37,940 bases of DNA from Theristus sp. LFF4_11 (lineage: Eukaryota > Nematoda > Chromadorea > Monhysterida > Xyalidae). The stretch covers positions 1 to 37,940 of the forward strand of contig JASANC010005353.1 in assembly GCA_030248135.1 (NCBI GenBank), given 5' to 3'. Positions within the stretch are counted from its first letter, which is position 1. Each line of letters starts with the position of its first letter. The position numbers and the translations under genes are program-made. Below are positions 1 to 11,588 of this stretch, in pieces. The notes under the pieces are model-generated. The model was not told the origin of the DNA, did not search any database, and saw only the letters and a program-made list of their open reading frames with translations.

Positions 1-402
1 TTTGTGTCCTCATTTGTCTCAAACTGATTTGTTGGATTTGATCCATATTCGTTTATTGATTGCTCCGGTACAGGGTGGTCAGGCGTTTTCAGCGCGCTCT
101 ATCACGGTAGAAATTGGTCAATTATAACAGCAATGCATGGGGTAGTCATAAACGGCTCAATAAAACTTAAAACATGTGCATTATAGCTTTGGAATTCTTG
201 GTGTCTTGAGTGGGCTGCGTCGAGCTGGGCAGACCAGAACTCGAGTCAAAAACAGCCAAAATCACCTGATTATTATTGCCTTTAAAGTCCACCAAAAGCT
301 ATTAATCGCCAACTATGCATTCAGAAAAAAAATCCATGTTTTTCCAGCAAAAACAAATCCTGTTTTTTTCCACAAAAACCATTCATGTTCTCCCCATTGC
401 AG
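1..402 (+). other. Intron of the SETD2-like gene (upstream part)
   Basis: AT-rich sequence ahead of the first visible SETD2 exon. It ends in a good 3' splice site (pyrimidine tract and CAG at 400-402). The exon(s) encoding the SET domain itself must lie before position 1. I see no gene or recognisable repeat here. Confidence 0.6.
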
Positions 403-3400
403 TCGGGTCGCCCAGAAATGCCTCTGCGGCTCCGTGGTGTGCCGCAGTTGGATCGGCGGCGACGGCAGCGGCACCGCGAACTCGGAGGAGACCGGCGGCG
501 AATCGGACGCTGACGGCTCGCAGGCGGACGACGACCGCGCCGAGGAGAGACGCCGCGAGCAACGAATGCGGCTGGAGCGACAGCGCAGCGTCGTTGAGGA
601 CCCGCGAGGTCGCGCCCGAAGCGTTCTGGCCCCGCTCCCCTGCACCTGAAGCCCGACAATCCAGTGTTGCCATTGTTTTATTTGGAGTGTTTTTGTATTG
701 AATCTTCGATTAATTCAAAAGAATCATTGCTTTTGTGGGAAGGGCTTGTGCCCCACCACACGACGACGTTCCTTATGCTCAGGAATAGGTTGGAATAATA
801 GGCCGCGGTTTTGGCGTGGTTTTTAATTACTGCGATGGTTTTGCGATTTTCTTTGTGGTCATTTGATGCAAGAATCAAGACTCAATGTTGACAGGTCTTC
901 TGCTTGTTTTTTGGTCTCTTTTCATTCTCAAGGAATTCTATTCTGTCGGTGATTTCAGATGGCCAACGGACTCGCGAAAATTAGTGGACGTCGGCCAACT
1001 GAAGAACGTCGATCACGTCGTGTCCTGCAATCGATTGATGGTCAGAGGCGAGGACTTCGACAACAGAATGAAGCTGCTCGATATATTGGACGTGAGTCGT
1101 AGAAGAAACGCAGTGTCTTTGATGTTTGTCGTGTTCGCGGCGTACAGTCGAACTCTAAATGATGGGCAATCAGTTGATTCGTTGGTGAGCACGTGATGCA
1201 TGCTTTCTGTGCGGGCAGTGGTGTGGAGGCGGGTCTTGGCGCAGACCGGGAAAAGCATCACACGATCCGCTGATTACCTATCATGTACCGAGATCGACTG
1301 TAAATTGCAATGCGATGTCGTGCGCTCATGTGATGTAGCCCTTGTTGTAACGTAGCATTTTAGTTCCGCGGCGATTTGTTGCTGTGAGAGGTTAAACGTC
1401 GGTGGCATTCAATCTGTGAATCACAAGCAACGCGGGGATTCTACAACGTACACTACTTTAGATTTCCAGATTCAACATTTTTGGTCTTGTAGATTTCTCA
1501 TTGAATCTTCACAATATCCAAACGATTTTCGCGGTGTTCACCGACTAATCAATATAATCTTGCCACTCGGCGCAATCGCGCAGACGACGGAGCCCGCCGA
1601 TGCTGCGCGTGTTTCTCGCGTACCACGGCTGCGCGCTGATCTGGTCGTGGCTGGTCGACTACGAGTACATGGCGCGGCAGCTTGAGTTGCGGCGGCTGCG
1701 CGTGTGTCTGCTGGGCATTTCTGCTGAAGTTGCCGATCCAGCATCGCAACGTGGTCGAGGACAGTCGGCTGTTGGTAGTGCGTGCGGCGACTCGCGGAGT
1801 AAACCGAGACAGCAGAGGGAGATTAGCTTGGCGGCGCACCCTGAATCTGTGGCTAGTGAGTAGCGTTGCTTGCGGGGTTGCGGAGCTTGCGGGGGTGAGG
1901 AGATGGGAATTGGGCTGGCTTTTGATTGACGTCTAGTATTGGTGCGAAAAGTGTGGCTGTATTTAAAAAAACGATGAAATTTGCTCAACTGTGACAAACG
2001 GGGTATCATCTGTTAGATTGGTCCCGAGACTCAATGCGCGCATAGATAGGTGAACAGTTTCCTGCATGATGCGGGAATTCAAAATCGGCAAAGTGCTCCG
2101 AGTTTCCTAAATACGGCCGCATCACTTTAGCATTTTGAATTGCCACATAAACATGGTAACTGGTTTCCTTTCCGACGTCTGCAAATGCATTCAGTCGCAG
2201 AGCGGCAGTACCCAAAAAGATAATAATAGAAGAACGACTTTCTTCCAGAAACGCGACTCCAACGACTCGTCACCGACGGCGGACGGCGACGACGCCCGAG
2301 AAAAGTCGGACTTTCACTCGGACATACGCGACCTCCTGGCTGAACTGATCGATCAAGTATGCCAGCTGGACACGCGCACAACAGAACGACGACAACACGG
2401 AGCACCAGTCGAAGCCGTTGCCACTGCTGGTGCAAGTGGACTCGGTGTCGAGTCTGTCGACGCTGATGATGCCGGACGAAACGCGCCGTCAGGCGGAGTC
2501 ACCGGCGCTGCGCGAGCTGGACGCGGAGATCGAGGCGTTGGCCGTGAAACTACTGGACAAGTGGTCCACTTTGAAGGTTGCTGGAGAGTGTTTGTTGTTT
2601 TGATTTTGTTTTGATTCCACCGCTCGTTTGCATATTATGATGTTGGCCAGGCCGAAATGCGGAGGGCCCATTTTACAACTTGGTTGATTTTGCAGCGAAG
2701 AACGGTATGAAATTGGTATCGAGCATGAGCACTGCTGATTGGTGACTTGTGGCTAGCCGACACATGCACCCTGAGCCTGATATTTCGCAATACCTTGCGT
2801 CAGGTCGGGTACGGTGATGCACGCAATTGGTCTGTTTGTTTGTACTCTGTGAGTGTGTGTACCTTGCAAGCATTACACGAAGTTCGCTGTTTGCGAGTTC
2901 GCCAGGTGGACGCATATACCGCGGTGCCCCCTGGCTCGTCAGTGCGACGGACACCAGGCTGGAACTGCCGAAGGTGTTTTACCACAGACAGATCTTATAG
3001 TCTGGGTAAAATGTAGTTTTTCTTCAGGAGAACTTCAAGATTCCGAAGAAGAATCAGGACGGAACGCAGACGGTCGTGTGGAAAGTGGCGTCGAGAGCGC
3101 CACAGAAATTCAGCAAACGCGCGCACCCGCCGATCCGGAATGGCGATCGAGCGCAGGCTGGAGCGGGTCTGTCTGTTTGTGTGTAAGAGATGATCCAAAA
3201 GTTGGTGGGAGAAATGTTAAAAAAGAAACCGAGAACGTGACTGGAGAGAGAGTCCAGAAATGTTTTTTTTCCTAAAAAAAAACGACCGAAACGCTTCGTG
3301 ATGCGACGCCAAAAACGGTGTTTTTATACCGTTGACCGTTGTCAAGTTCTACTCACTAAATAGACTCAAAGTAAACGAAGATTCGAAGGAAAGAAAAAAA

Positions 3401-6400
3401 CGGTCGTTTTTTTACTTGCTGCAGATTCCGACCGCCGCGCGTCGCTGCTCGATCGCGGACGGGTGCAGTCGACGCTGGTGGCGCCCAGGAACGGTCGCAC
3501 CTCGGCCGTTGGTGCCAGCTGGAATTCGCCGGGCGCGCAAAAGGGCCAACAGATTCCGGTGATTGGCGGCGTCGCGCGCAGCAACAGCAACAGCGGCAGT
3601 GTTGCACCCGTGCACGCCGAGGCGAGGATGCGTGAGTTGATTCGTTTTGCAAGGCGTTTTGCACTCTTGGAAACCGTACTGTACGGTGGGCTTCTTTGTG
3701 TCGTGGAGAACGGGGACACCGTGACGTGAAATGTCGAAACATTTCTTGGTCGGTGCAGTGGGTTTCCGGTTCATTTTTCAGTCAGACACTCTCGACTGTG
3801 CGTACACGTCTTCGTTAGAAAATCGTTCTTTTGTTTCATTATTCGTGGATAATGAGTGTATCCGCGACTGTCATGAAGTTCAGAACAATTTCACATAAGA
3901 TTAAGAGTGACAGAGGCGCAATATCTCAGTAAAAATTGCGCTCTTTGAGCCCCTTCTCAAGTTCAGCCAAATAAAAACAGTCGAAGGCTGGTTTTCCGAG
4001 CGCGGATTGCTTGTGAAAGCGTAATTCTGAACAACAATCCGGTCCCGGTGGTGTTCTCATTTTCTAAACTTTGGTGACCACTCGCCCAGGCGACGACACT
4101 TGTTCGCCGTCCGTCAGCTCTAGCGTTGGCTCGGCCGGGTATTCACCGGCGAATTCGTCGACGAATTTTAGCCCACCGAAGTCAGGTACGAAACGAACGT
4201 GTGCTATTGTTCTCGTTTATTTTGTGGAGACGTGGCTTGAAAAAGTCGCCATAATCGAGCGCTTGGAAGTGGCGTCATTTACGGATCGTCCGTCGGAGAA
4301 ATTATGTGGAAAATTAGATTTACTCTGCTTGGAATTGGCTTTTTTTACCAGAAACAGTTGTCCCTCTCAAATCGATAACAAAAAGTCGGAAACACAAGCA
4401 CAGGCAAAAAGTTGGAAAGGCCAGTTCGTCGGGTTGTTCTGAGCAAAAAGGTTTCAATAACGTCGACGTTTCTTATTTCCAAATATTCATTTAATTCCGG
4501 ATTAACTTTAACTTGTACATTGTTGAATAGTGGGTGCTTGGTCTTCGTACACTTTTCAATTTTTCAGTTGTAGATGTAGGTTTTTCCAGTTTGTTGAATA
4601 AAACAAGCAGAATTAATAGAAAAACCACAATTAGCTAAAAAAACAATAAATGCCATCGAACGAACGCAACACAGGTACGCCCGGCTCCGTGGGGCGCCGT
4701 GCTCGTCCGTCCCGTTTTGACCGTCGCACCCCTCCGAACCAACAGTCCGAGCCTTCGACCAGGTTCTCCTTTTTTTCTTCACTCTTTCGCATCCGTTTTT
4801 TTTCTATTTTTCTGATGTAGCTGTTATTGGTCCAAAATTGATTTTCAATGCTTTTTGTGCTTGCAGTTTATCCGATCAAGCGCCGCAGCAACCGATTCCC
4901 CCTCCGGGTATCGTCTTCTCGGGCTCCTCAACGCAGCCGGTGAAGTTTATTTGTTGATTTAATTATAGTTTATTTCATCGTTTTTTTATATTTCTAGTTC
5001 TGCGAACAGAAATAGAGCGAGCGAATAGAAAATCAGTGTCATGCTTGACGTGGTATTTTGAAGTGAGGAAACCCTGGTCAATTCTGAGTTATAACCCTAT
5101 CAAGTGTGCGACCAGTTTTTTCGAAAACCAGTCCCCACCCCCTCTCCGGTTCCAGTAGAAAATACGACGCTAGATAATACAAGCGGTTTTTTTATTTCAG
5201 CGATACGTGCCGTGCTCGCATCAGCCGCCGTTGCCGCCAGATTTTCCTCAGGGGGTAAGTCAGGAGAAATGCACCGTTTGTCAGGCGGAAACGCGACGCG
5301 ATGCTCGTCACAGTGGCCTGCAGTGGCCTGCGCAAGCCTGGTTGTTGCTCTGATGCGTTTGTGCTACCCCGCCCATCTAGCCATGTCAACCTTGTCAGTT
5401 CTGTGTTCAGTTCTGCCTGTGTTTGCGCTGTATTGCCTCCCGGGCATCGTCCAGCGACCATCAAAACACTGGACGCTTTGTACGAGTGCTGAATTGAATT
5501 TGCGTTAGAGTCGGAACTCTAAATGACTATCACCAGTCAGCTGATTAATTGGTGATCACGTGATTCAGGAGGCGGACTCCGCCTCCACAGCAATGCATGT
5601 ATAGAACGCTTTTGCATCACGTGATGCAGGAGGCGGACTCCGCCTCCACAGCAATTTTTTTTTATATTTGAAGCACCCTCCCCCACCGATTTCGGAAACC
5701 CGAAGGTACCAAACTCCGGTGGGATTGGGGAATGGACGGCTCACCATCCCGTGGAACCAATACCCTCGCCACGTGAGGGGGACAGCCTCTAAGCCCCGCT
5801 CTGTCCTGGGAGCACCAGTGATCTTAGCCCGATTTCGGTTTCGGTGGCCTGCGGTCGCTATATCCCCGTAGGGCAGCGAATCCGAAAGTTTTAGTTGAAA
5901 ACCAGAGTAGTTATTAGAGTAGAGAGCTACACTGGCGGCAGTTTGTCATCCTCCGTGGGGGATCGAACCCGTCACCTTCTGGGTTGAAGGCGAACGTGCT
6001 AACCACCGAGCCACGGAGGCGACATGCGGCAATGCATGTATAGAACGCTTTTGCATCACGTGATCACCGCCAACCAATCAGCCGACAGCCTATAATTTAT
6101 AGCCCGACTGTATGAATAATTTATAGCCCGATCCCTCGATGAAAAAAAATAGTCGTGCCAAAAAATATTGGACAACGCAAACGCTGCACCCAATAATTTT
6201 ACTTTTTTTCTTTTTTTCAGGAGCCATTGCCAGCACTGCTGGTCATGGATCAAACGAACTTCCAATATTTCTGGCAGGACCGTCTCTCTGGCAGCATCGT
6301 CTACCCGGCCTCTCAGGTGTAGTGAAGCTTTCCAGACGTTTCTGCTTTTCAGTTATCAATTGACGTCGTCAAAAACATGCTCTACCAGCCCAAGTAGGTT

Positions 6401-9400
6401 GGATTTGGATTTGATCATTGAGAACATCAACAGAATGAGAGATCGAAAATATTTTACACACAGTTTGATGCTCTGTCACACGATGAAAACAGGACGCAGA
6501 CGCCAAATTAACTCAATTATCCATCAATCCATCCGTCCATTTTATTTTGCAAAAAGCAGGAAACTCCGATAAAACTGTATGAACCGCGTGTACATATAGT
6601 TCGGAGACTCAACCACGTGGGTTCGAATCCCAAAAGGGTTGCTGTGTGATAGGGTTTCCACAAAACGAGACACGAAACAGAGAGTCGCGAGACAATAAAA
6701 CGAGATATGAGACAAAGGGTCGCAGAAAAACGAGACACGAGACAGCCTTTTCAAAATTTGAATCACTGAAACAAGACATTCACCGGGAAATCAACCAATT
6801 CATCAACGGAACAAATATGATTGAGACCTTAAAACAACCAACAAAAAATATTTAGCACGTTAAGAGACCGTCCGGAACCAGGTGTAACATTTTGTCCCCT
6901 GACGAAAAATGGATTTTGCTCAAATTTAATATGGAGCTACCCCTAGATCCCACTAAGAAAAATCCGCATCGATTTTGCCGAGAAACCCTTCTGGTGTGGC
7001 GCTACAGGGCTCAAAAGGATTGGGCGACAGTAGTCCCAGATGTCTGATAGTGTATATTCCCACGCTCTTATGTTTTGGCCTAGCGATGTACAGGGTGATG
7101 TGACCTGTTACCCTCTCGACCATTCATGCATTTTCGTTGTCAAAGACGTCGCGTAGACGCCAACTACCGCTCGCATGTTTATCCAATTCGATTCGATTCA
7201 TTGCAATTGCCAGCACCGCACAAATCGAAAAGCCGCGATTTCAGCAAAAAAGCCGTTGTGTAATTCAAGGGAAGCAATTCAAACGAATAAAGCCATAAGT
7301 TTTTTTTTGTCAAGCACAGTCGAAACTAAAAACGGTAATAAACAAACAGACAACAGAACACACACACACACTTTACGGCCATGCGGTTCGTTATGCTGCA
7401 GTTCCCAGAAAATAAATTCAAATTCAAATTATATTTTTGTGCCTTGCGACCAGTTCACATCGACACAAAACTTCCATAATACAGACGAAACAAACGATGT
7501 CACGAAATACGGAAGAAGCATAGGATTGTTGAAATGGTAAATCCTTCAATGAAAGCAAACGTAATCGATGCAAACGAATGGGCAGATAACCACCCAAATT
7601 TTAAACAATAAACGGTATCAACGAATTTAAACGCATGAAAGCTTTGGTTTAAAAAATCAACACGTTTCCCGTTCCAGGAAAACAGAAGCAAATAAATGTC
7701 GATAAATCCGCGGGTGCACCTTGCTGTTAACAAAATCGCAAACAATTCTTACCCGAGCCGCAGGCACGGGTCAACTGCTAGTTTCTACCAAAGTCACAAT
7801 CAGCAAAATGCACCAATCGTCGGCAGTCAGAAACAATGAACGAAAAAACACAACACAATTGAAGCATAAGAAAACATAATGCTGCTCCGGGTTGGGACAG
7901 TGCGGAGATCAAAAGCCCCGACAGTGTGTTAGAAAAAACAAAAAACCAAGAAAAATTTTCAAAAATATTCCATTAATTTGTCAACTTCAGGAACAACTTG
8001 CGGCCGTGAACATGAACGATTGGTCGCGTGTGCCGCGGTTTGACTACAAGCCCGAACAGGGGCTGATCCATGAGGTCGAGGTCACCGTGCCAATGGTGCC
8101 CGTGCCGACCGACCGTTACAAGGAGGAGGCGAAGCAGCAGATCGCACAGCTCGAACGGGTACGCTGCTGTTGCTCATGCCTCTATTTTTTGTGGCTGCAG
8201 GCTTGTTCTGTCATATGTGACCACATTTTCCCTAAATTGGCGTCACGCTAAATATGAAGGACAGTCAGGCCAATCAGCATGTCAGAATTTCATGGTGATT
8301 AAAACAGATACTCGTACGAGGGAGGGCATGGCAAGGCGGAACCACGCTGAGCGGGTATCTCACATACCGTCTACCTTTCCTCGTTCCAATGTGCGGGCAT
8401 ATCGATTCGCGGTGCATTGTTCTCCTCGCACGGGTCTATAGTTTTGGAACTCGCAAGATCAAAACGAAGATCAGCGAAAAGGCAATTCGCCATCTTTCAT
8501 GTGTGTCGTTTCCAGCAAATCGCCTTCCTCAAAAGCGTCGCCGGCTTGGACGCTCCGCCACCGCCACCAACTGCCACCAATACCGTAACCTCGTCTGCGC
8601 CTACCATAATCGCACCGGTGCCGCCGCCCGTGACGCCGACGACTGCGAGACCATCCGTGGCGCCGGCCGAGACTGACATCAGCAAAAGCACGATGCGAGA
8701 CGATGATGACATGGATCTGTCGGATGATGACGTTGATAATGCTGATGTACTGATGGATGTGCCCGGCTGTTCGCAAGCAGCCGTTAGCGTGCAACAGGTC
8801 GGTTGAGTTGTGCCAAAGTTTGTTTGCAATTCAGCTGCCGATTCGGCTTCATTTGAATTGGTGCGTTGTGTTGATTGGTCAGACAGCTCTGATCAACCAA
8901 TGAGAGTGTTTCAAAGCAGGCAATGTCTTGTTTGTATGGTATGTTTGTTTAAACCTGTCACCTATCTGTCACCAGAATGCAGAGCATGCGAAAGTAGAAA
9001 GAGGGGTATTGGATTGGCGGTGCAAGAAGACATATTCAGCCGCAAATGGAGTATTTTGATTTCAACCAAACCCGATACATTCGTTCTTCTTGATTCAATG
9101 TTTTGCATGCTCTGTGTTCTGCGGAAAAAATGACACGTCTAAACAAGCAAACTGTATCTTTTAAAATTTACAAAGTCCTGCTCTGACATGCATTCGGTCA
9201 GGTTTTGGCAGAATGATGATGATTTTAGTTTGGTGGCCTGCTTGCTGGTTTGGAACTTGGTTTCAAAGGTGGACGGTTTGAGGCGTCGAATTAACACCGA
9301 ACAGAACAACACAGTTTTCGTGTTTTTGCAACGATTTTGCGTGTTTTTCTACTAGGCGACCTCAACGACCAGCGATACGGAGAGCACCGGTCATAGACCG

Positions 9401-11588
9401 TCGAATGCGGCTGTTTCCAATAAAGACCGTAATTTACCGGCCGGCTGGGCGGCCGCCACCGACGACGAAGGCAACACGTACTATTATACCACGGAAACGA
9501 GGTTCGGCACGGCTCTTGGATGAGTATTGTCGGTTTTTTAGGTTCTGCGACTCAACGCGTTTACAGACGTTTCAAGTTTTTTTAAGAATTTTGAATTTTC
9601 GCGTCATATGCATGATACTGTTTACCTATGGTTGAATGTTCATGTCAGGATGTCTGGAAAACAGCATTGCTGCAAATTTCTGCGGGCAATTTGTGAAGAC
9701 CGTCATTTCGGTTTTTTTTTCAGAATAACACAGTGGGAGTTTCCGACCGCTCCGGCGACTGATGTACCGCAACCAGCGGTGAGAATTTCGCCATTATTAA
9801 GATCGGCTTTTTCAGAATACCGACCCCCCTTAGGCACAGTTTTTGAAAAGTTCTCAGATTTTGACGAAATTAGCACCAATCGAACCGCCTCGATGCGCTG
9901 AGTTCGAAAATCATATTTGTTTTTTAGTTTGACCCTTTTTATAGTCAAAAACAAGAAAAAACCGTTTTTTTGAGCGACCTTCAGAAACATAGCTCTAACT
10001 CGCTTTTGCTCTGAGCTATTTACAAAATTCAAAAACCAATCGATTCTTCTTGTGCTCGCGCATATTTTTCGTAATAACATTGTTATACAAAAAATGCTGT
10101 TTTATGCTCTAAATTTGAGAAAAACTAAAAGAGTTTGTGGTTTTTGCTATGTTTAGGCACTTTTAAAGCGAGAACGGAGTAGGGTTGCTAAGTAATTCTG
10201 AAAGCCCTTGAAAAATGCTATATGTATGCAAAAAATAAAAAAAATCGATTGGTGCTAATTTCGTCAAAATCTGAGAACTTTTCAAAAACTGTGCCTAGAG
10301 GTGTGGAGGTCGGGTCGGTCGACTCAAAAAGCGAGTCTTAAAATCTAAATGTATTTTATTCATTCATTATTCTTTTTTGAACGAATTACTTTTTTTCTTG
10401 TGTGTCTTCTCAAAAGTGATTTATGAATAAATGCGGGTCCGTGAAGCCTCACATCAGCCCTGGTGTCCCCGAGACAGTTCGGGTCTAAAGGCGAAAATGG
10501 AGATTCAGATTCAAATTCAGAAGAAAAAAAGAGTAAAAAACCATTTCCAGACAACGCCAACGCCAACGCCGACCATACCAACGCCAGTGCCGGCGCCGAA
10601 GGCATTTGCCGCCGTTCACACGAGCACACCACCAACTGCGTCCAGTACAATCACGGCCAGTACGAGTGCGACGACCAACGTCAGTACAAGTAAGGCGCGG
10701 ACGAGTGCGTCGCTGACAACAACGGCCGCCGCCGACACATCCAGCGACGTGCTGACGAAGCAGCGCGCTCGCTTCAAGGCGGACATCGCGAAAGTCGTCA
10801 TCAAGGTTCTGCATCCGTACCGCAAGAGCGGGCAGTTCGCATCCGGCGGCGACTTCAAGCATCTCGTCAGAAAGGTGCGCCTCGCGGTTGTGTGGTGTGG
10901 CCGAATAAATGAGGCAGAGGCACTCCTTGTTCATATTCACCATCTTGGCGGCATTAGTCGCAGACTAGGAGTTGTATTCTCCATCAAGGCGGGATTCATC
11001 TCAGACTGGTGGTTGTCTTTTTCAAGAATGTCAAGATCATTTTCAGTCGTGTGTGCATTGGACGGAGAAGAAACGGAATAGCAGGAACAAATTAATTTAT
11101 GTAAAAACACGATCAATTTGAGACACAATTCGCTTTCTGAACGTCGTTTGTTCGTTCATTCCAATTTCGCGCCCTCCTGGCACCTCTGAAAAAAGATGCC
11201 ATGTTTACTCGGTCATTCCGTTGCAATTAATTGGTCACATGAAAAAATCACAAACACACAACATCGGAACATCGCACGCAACTGTTTCGGAAACGCTGAA
11301 AAAAACCGGAAATCCGCTTTTCGTATCCAGCTGGCGCACGCGATCCTGGAGAAGGAGGAGTCGAAAGGTCGTCACGATTTGCGCGTCTCGGGCTCCGTGA
11401 AGCAGAAGACGAAAGAGTACGTGGTCGCATTCATGGCGAAACGCTATCCGCCCGGCAGCGTCTATCAACACCGAACAGGCACGACGGCGGCTGGTACGAA
11501 CGCGGACGCTGCTGACAGCCGCTCAATGTCGCAACTCGAATTCCACCTGTCGCAGGCGAGCAGTCCCAGTGAACACGGCTGGGATTGA
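403..11588 (+). CDS. SETD2: SETD2/Set2-like histone H3K36 methyltransferase, C-terminal part (17 exons)
   Basis: Set2/SETD2 enzymes trimethylate histone H3 Lys36 on transcribed chromatin and bind elongating RNA polymerase II. Proposed exons: 403-608, 985-1091, 1584-1855, 2249-2576, 3028-3166, 3425-3631, 4090-4185, 4675-4762, 4867-4939, 5201-5254, 6221-6316, 7991-8158, 8516-8797, 9356-9501, 9724-9778, 10551-10874, 11331-11588 (TGA). Exon 1 carries the post-SET motif QKCLCGSVVCRSWIGG. Exons 2-5 match the Set2 middle region (NRLMVRGEDF; VFLAYHG; LPIQHRNVVEDSRLL; KLLDKWSTLK then ENFKIPKKNQ). A WW domain is split over 9356-9501 and 9724-9778 (LPAGWAAATDD, YYYTTETR, ITQWEFP). The last two exons hold the SRI domain that binds the phosphorylated polymerase tail (RARFKADIAKVVIKVL, then LAHAILEKEE and KEYVVAFMAKRYPPG). 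Linkers are Pro/Thr/Ser-rich, with an acidic patch near 8700. All joins from exon 4 onward are in phase. Exons 3 and 4 need single-base corrections. The SET domain is outside the window. Confidence 0.9.
1145..1300. mobile_element. TA-flanked inverted-repeat element, CAGTCGA family, copy a
   Basis: About 156 bp with TA on both sides, left end CAGTCGAACTCTAAA and right end ATCGACTG. The subterminal arms are imperfect inverted repeats (the CAATCAG/CTGATT region). TA flanks and CAGT ends fit a Tc1/mariner-type non-autonomous element. It lies in the SETD2 intron after exon 2. Further copies are at 5508, 17154, 17464 and 28961. Confidence 0.65.
2075..2230. repeat. Interspersed repeat shared with 33655-33770
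   Basis: The stretch around TTTTGAATTGCCACATAAA and GCATTCAGTCGCAGA recurs with moderate divergence at 33655-33770. Here it sits in the SETD2 intron immediately before exon 4. The second copy coincides with the break in the first carboxypeptidase gene. No ends or coding content were recognised. Confidence 0.6.
5508..6110. mobile_element. CAGTCGA-family element, copy b, carrying a nested SINE
   Basis: The left end near AGTCGGAACTCTAAATG and right end GCCCGACTG followed by TA match the family. The interior holds a duplicated GC-rich stretch (GGAGGCGGACTCCGCC, twice between 5569 and 5646) and GCATGTATAGAACGCTTTTG at both 5593 and 6033, on either side of the SINE insertion. It lies in the SETD2 intron between 5254 and 6221. 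Confidence 0.55.
5655..6022 (-). mobile_element. tRNA-derived SINE
   Basis: Read on the minus strand, the unit begins with a tRNA-like head (6020-5950) containing an A-box-like TGGCTCGGTGGTTAGCA and a perfect B box GGGTTCGATCC, flanked by near-complementary ends (CCTCCGTGG/CCACGGAGG). It continues through about 290 bp of non-tRNA body and ends in an A-rich tail (the T run at 5656-5664 on the + strand). The extended anticodon arm with a 6-nt loop and a first-pair mismatch argue against a functional tRNA. It is inserted inside a CAGTCGA-family element in a SETD2 intron. Confidence 0.7.
6560..6740 (+). repeat. tRNA-like B-box segment with purine-rich tail
   Basis: A TAGTTCGGAGACTC segment is followed by a good B box (GGGTTCGAATCCC near 6619-6631), then a repetitive GAGACACGA-type purine-rich stretch to about 6740. 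This resembles a decayed tRNA-derived SINE. The A box is poor and the cloverleaf does not close, so I do not call a tRNA. It lies in the SETD2 intron 6317-7990. Confidence 0.35.
6895..7130. repeat. Interspersed repeat, copy shared with 31744-31836
   Basis: About 90 bp here (around GATTGGGCGACAGTAGTCCC to GGCCTAGCGATGTACAGGGT, 7019-7097) is nearly identical to 31754-31836 in the first carboxypeptidase. The following GTGACCTGTTACC also recurs near 33341. No coding capacity or clear ends were seen. Confidence 0.6.
9356..9778 (+). other. WW domain exons of the SETD2-like gene
   Basis: Two exons (9356-9501 and 9724-9778) are joined by a phase-2 intron that splits the Arg codon of TETR. They encode a complete WW module: first Trp in LPAGWAAA, the aromatic strand YYY, and the second Trp in ITQWEFP with its following Pro. 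SETD2 proteins carry one WW domain between the Set2 middle region and SRI, so domain order supports the gene call. Confidence 0.9.
9820..10312. mobile_element. 490-bp palindromic element in a SETD2 intron
   Basis: The arms 9821-9883 and 10247-10312 are inverted copies. Both contain GCACAGTTTTTGAAAAGTTC and GACGAAATTAGCACCAATCG or their complement, separated by about 360 bp of AT-rich loop. There is no coding capacity. This is the structure of a fold-back miniature element inserted between the second WW exon and the first SRI exon. Confidence 0.7.
10551..11588 (+). other. SRI domain exons of the SETD2-like gene
   Basis: Exon 10551-10874 begins with a Thr/Pro/Ala-rich linker and ends with the first SRI helix (RARFKADIAKVVIKVLHPY). 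Exon 11331-11588 continues with LAHAILEKEE and KQKTKEYVVAFMAKRYPPG, then a Ser/Ala tail and TGA at 11586-11588. The 456-bp intron between them contains an interspersed repeat (about 10905-11222) also found at 24838 and 36841. The SRI domain mediates docking to the Ser2/Ser5-phosphorylated polymerase II C-terminal domain. Confidence 0.88.
10905..11222. repeat. Interspersed repeat R, copy 1
   Basis: A block starting near CCGAATAAATGAGGCAG, passing through CGCAGACTAGGAGTTGT and ending near AAAAGATGCCATGTTTACTC is repeated with divergence at 36841-37112. Its 3' half also recurs at 24838-24966. All three copies are inside introns of different genes in this window. The transposon class is not recognisable. 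Confidence 0.65.

Noticed and set aside
176..701. Additional small proteins in other frames over 313-701
   Set aside because: They overlap the SETD2 post-SET exon, whose frame is fixed by the CxCxxxxC motif.
5950..6020. tRNA gene on the minus strand
   Set aside because: The B box is perfect, but the anticodon arm is an extended stem with a 6-nt loop and the first acceptor pair is mismatched. It is followed by a SINE body and A-rich tail.
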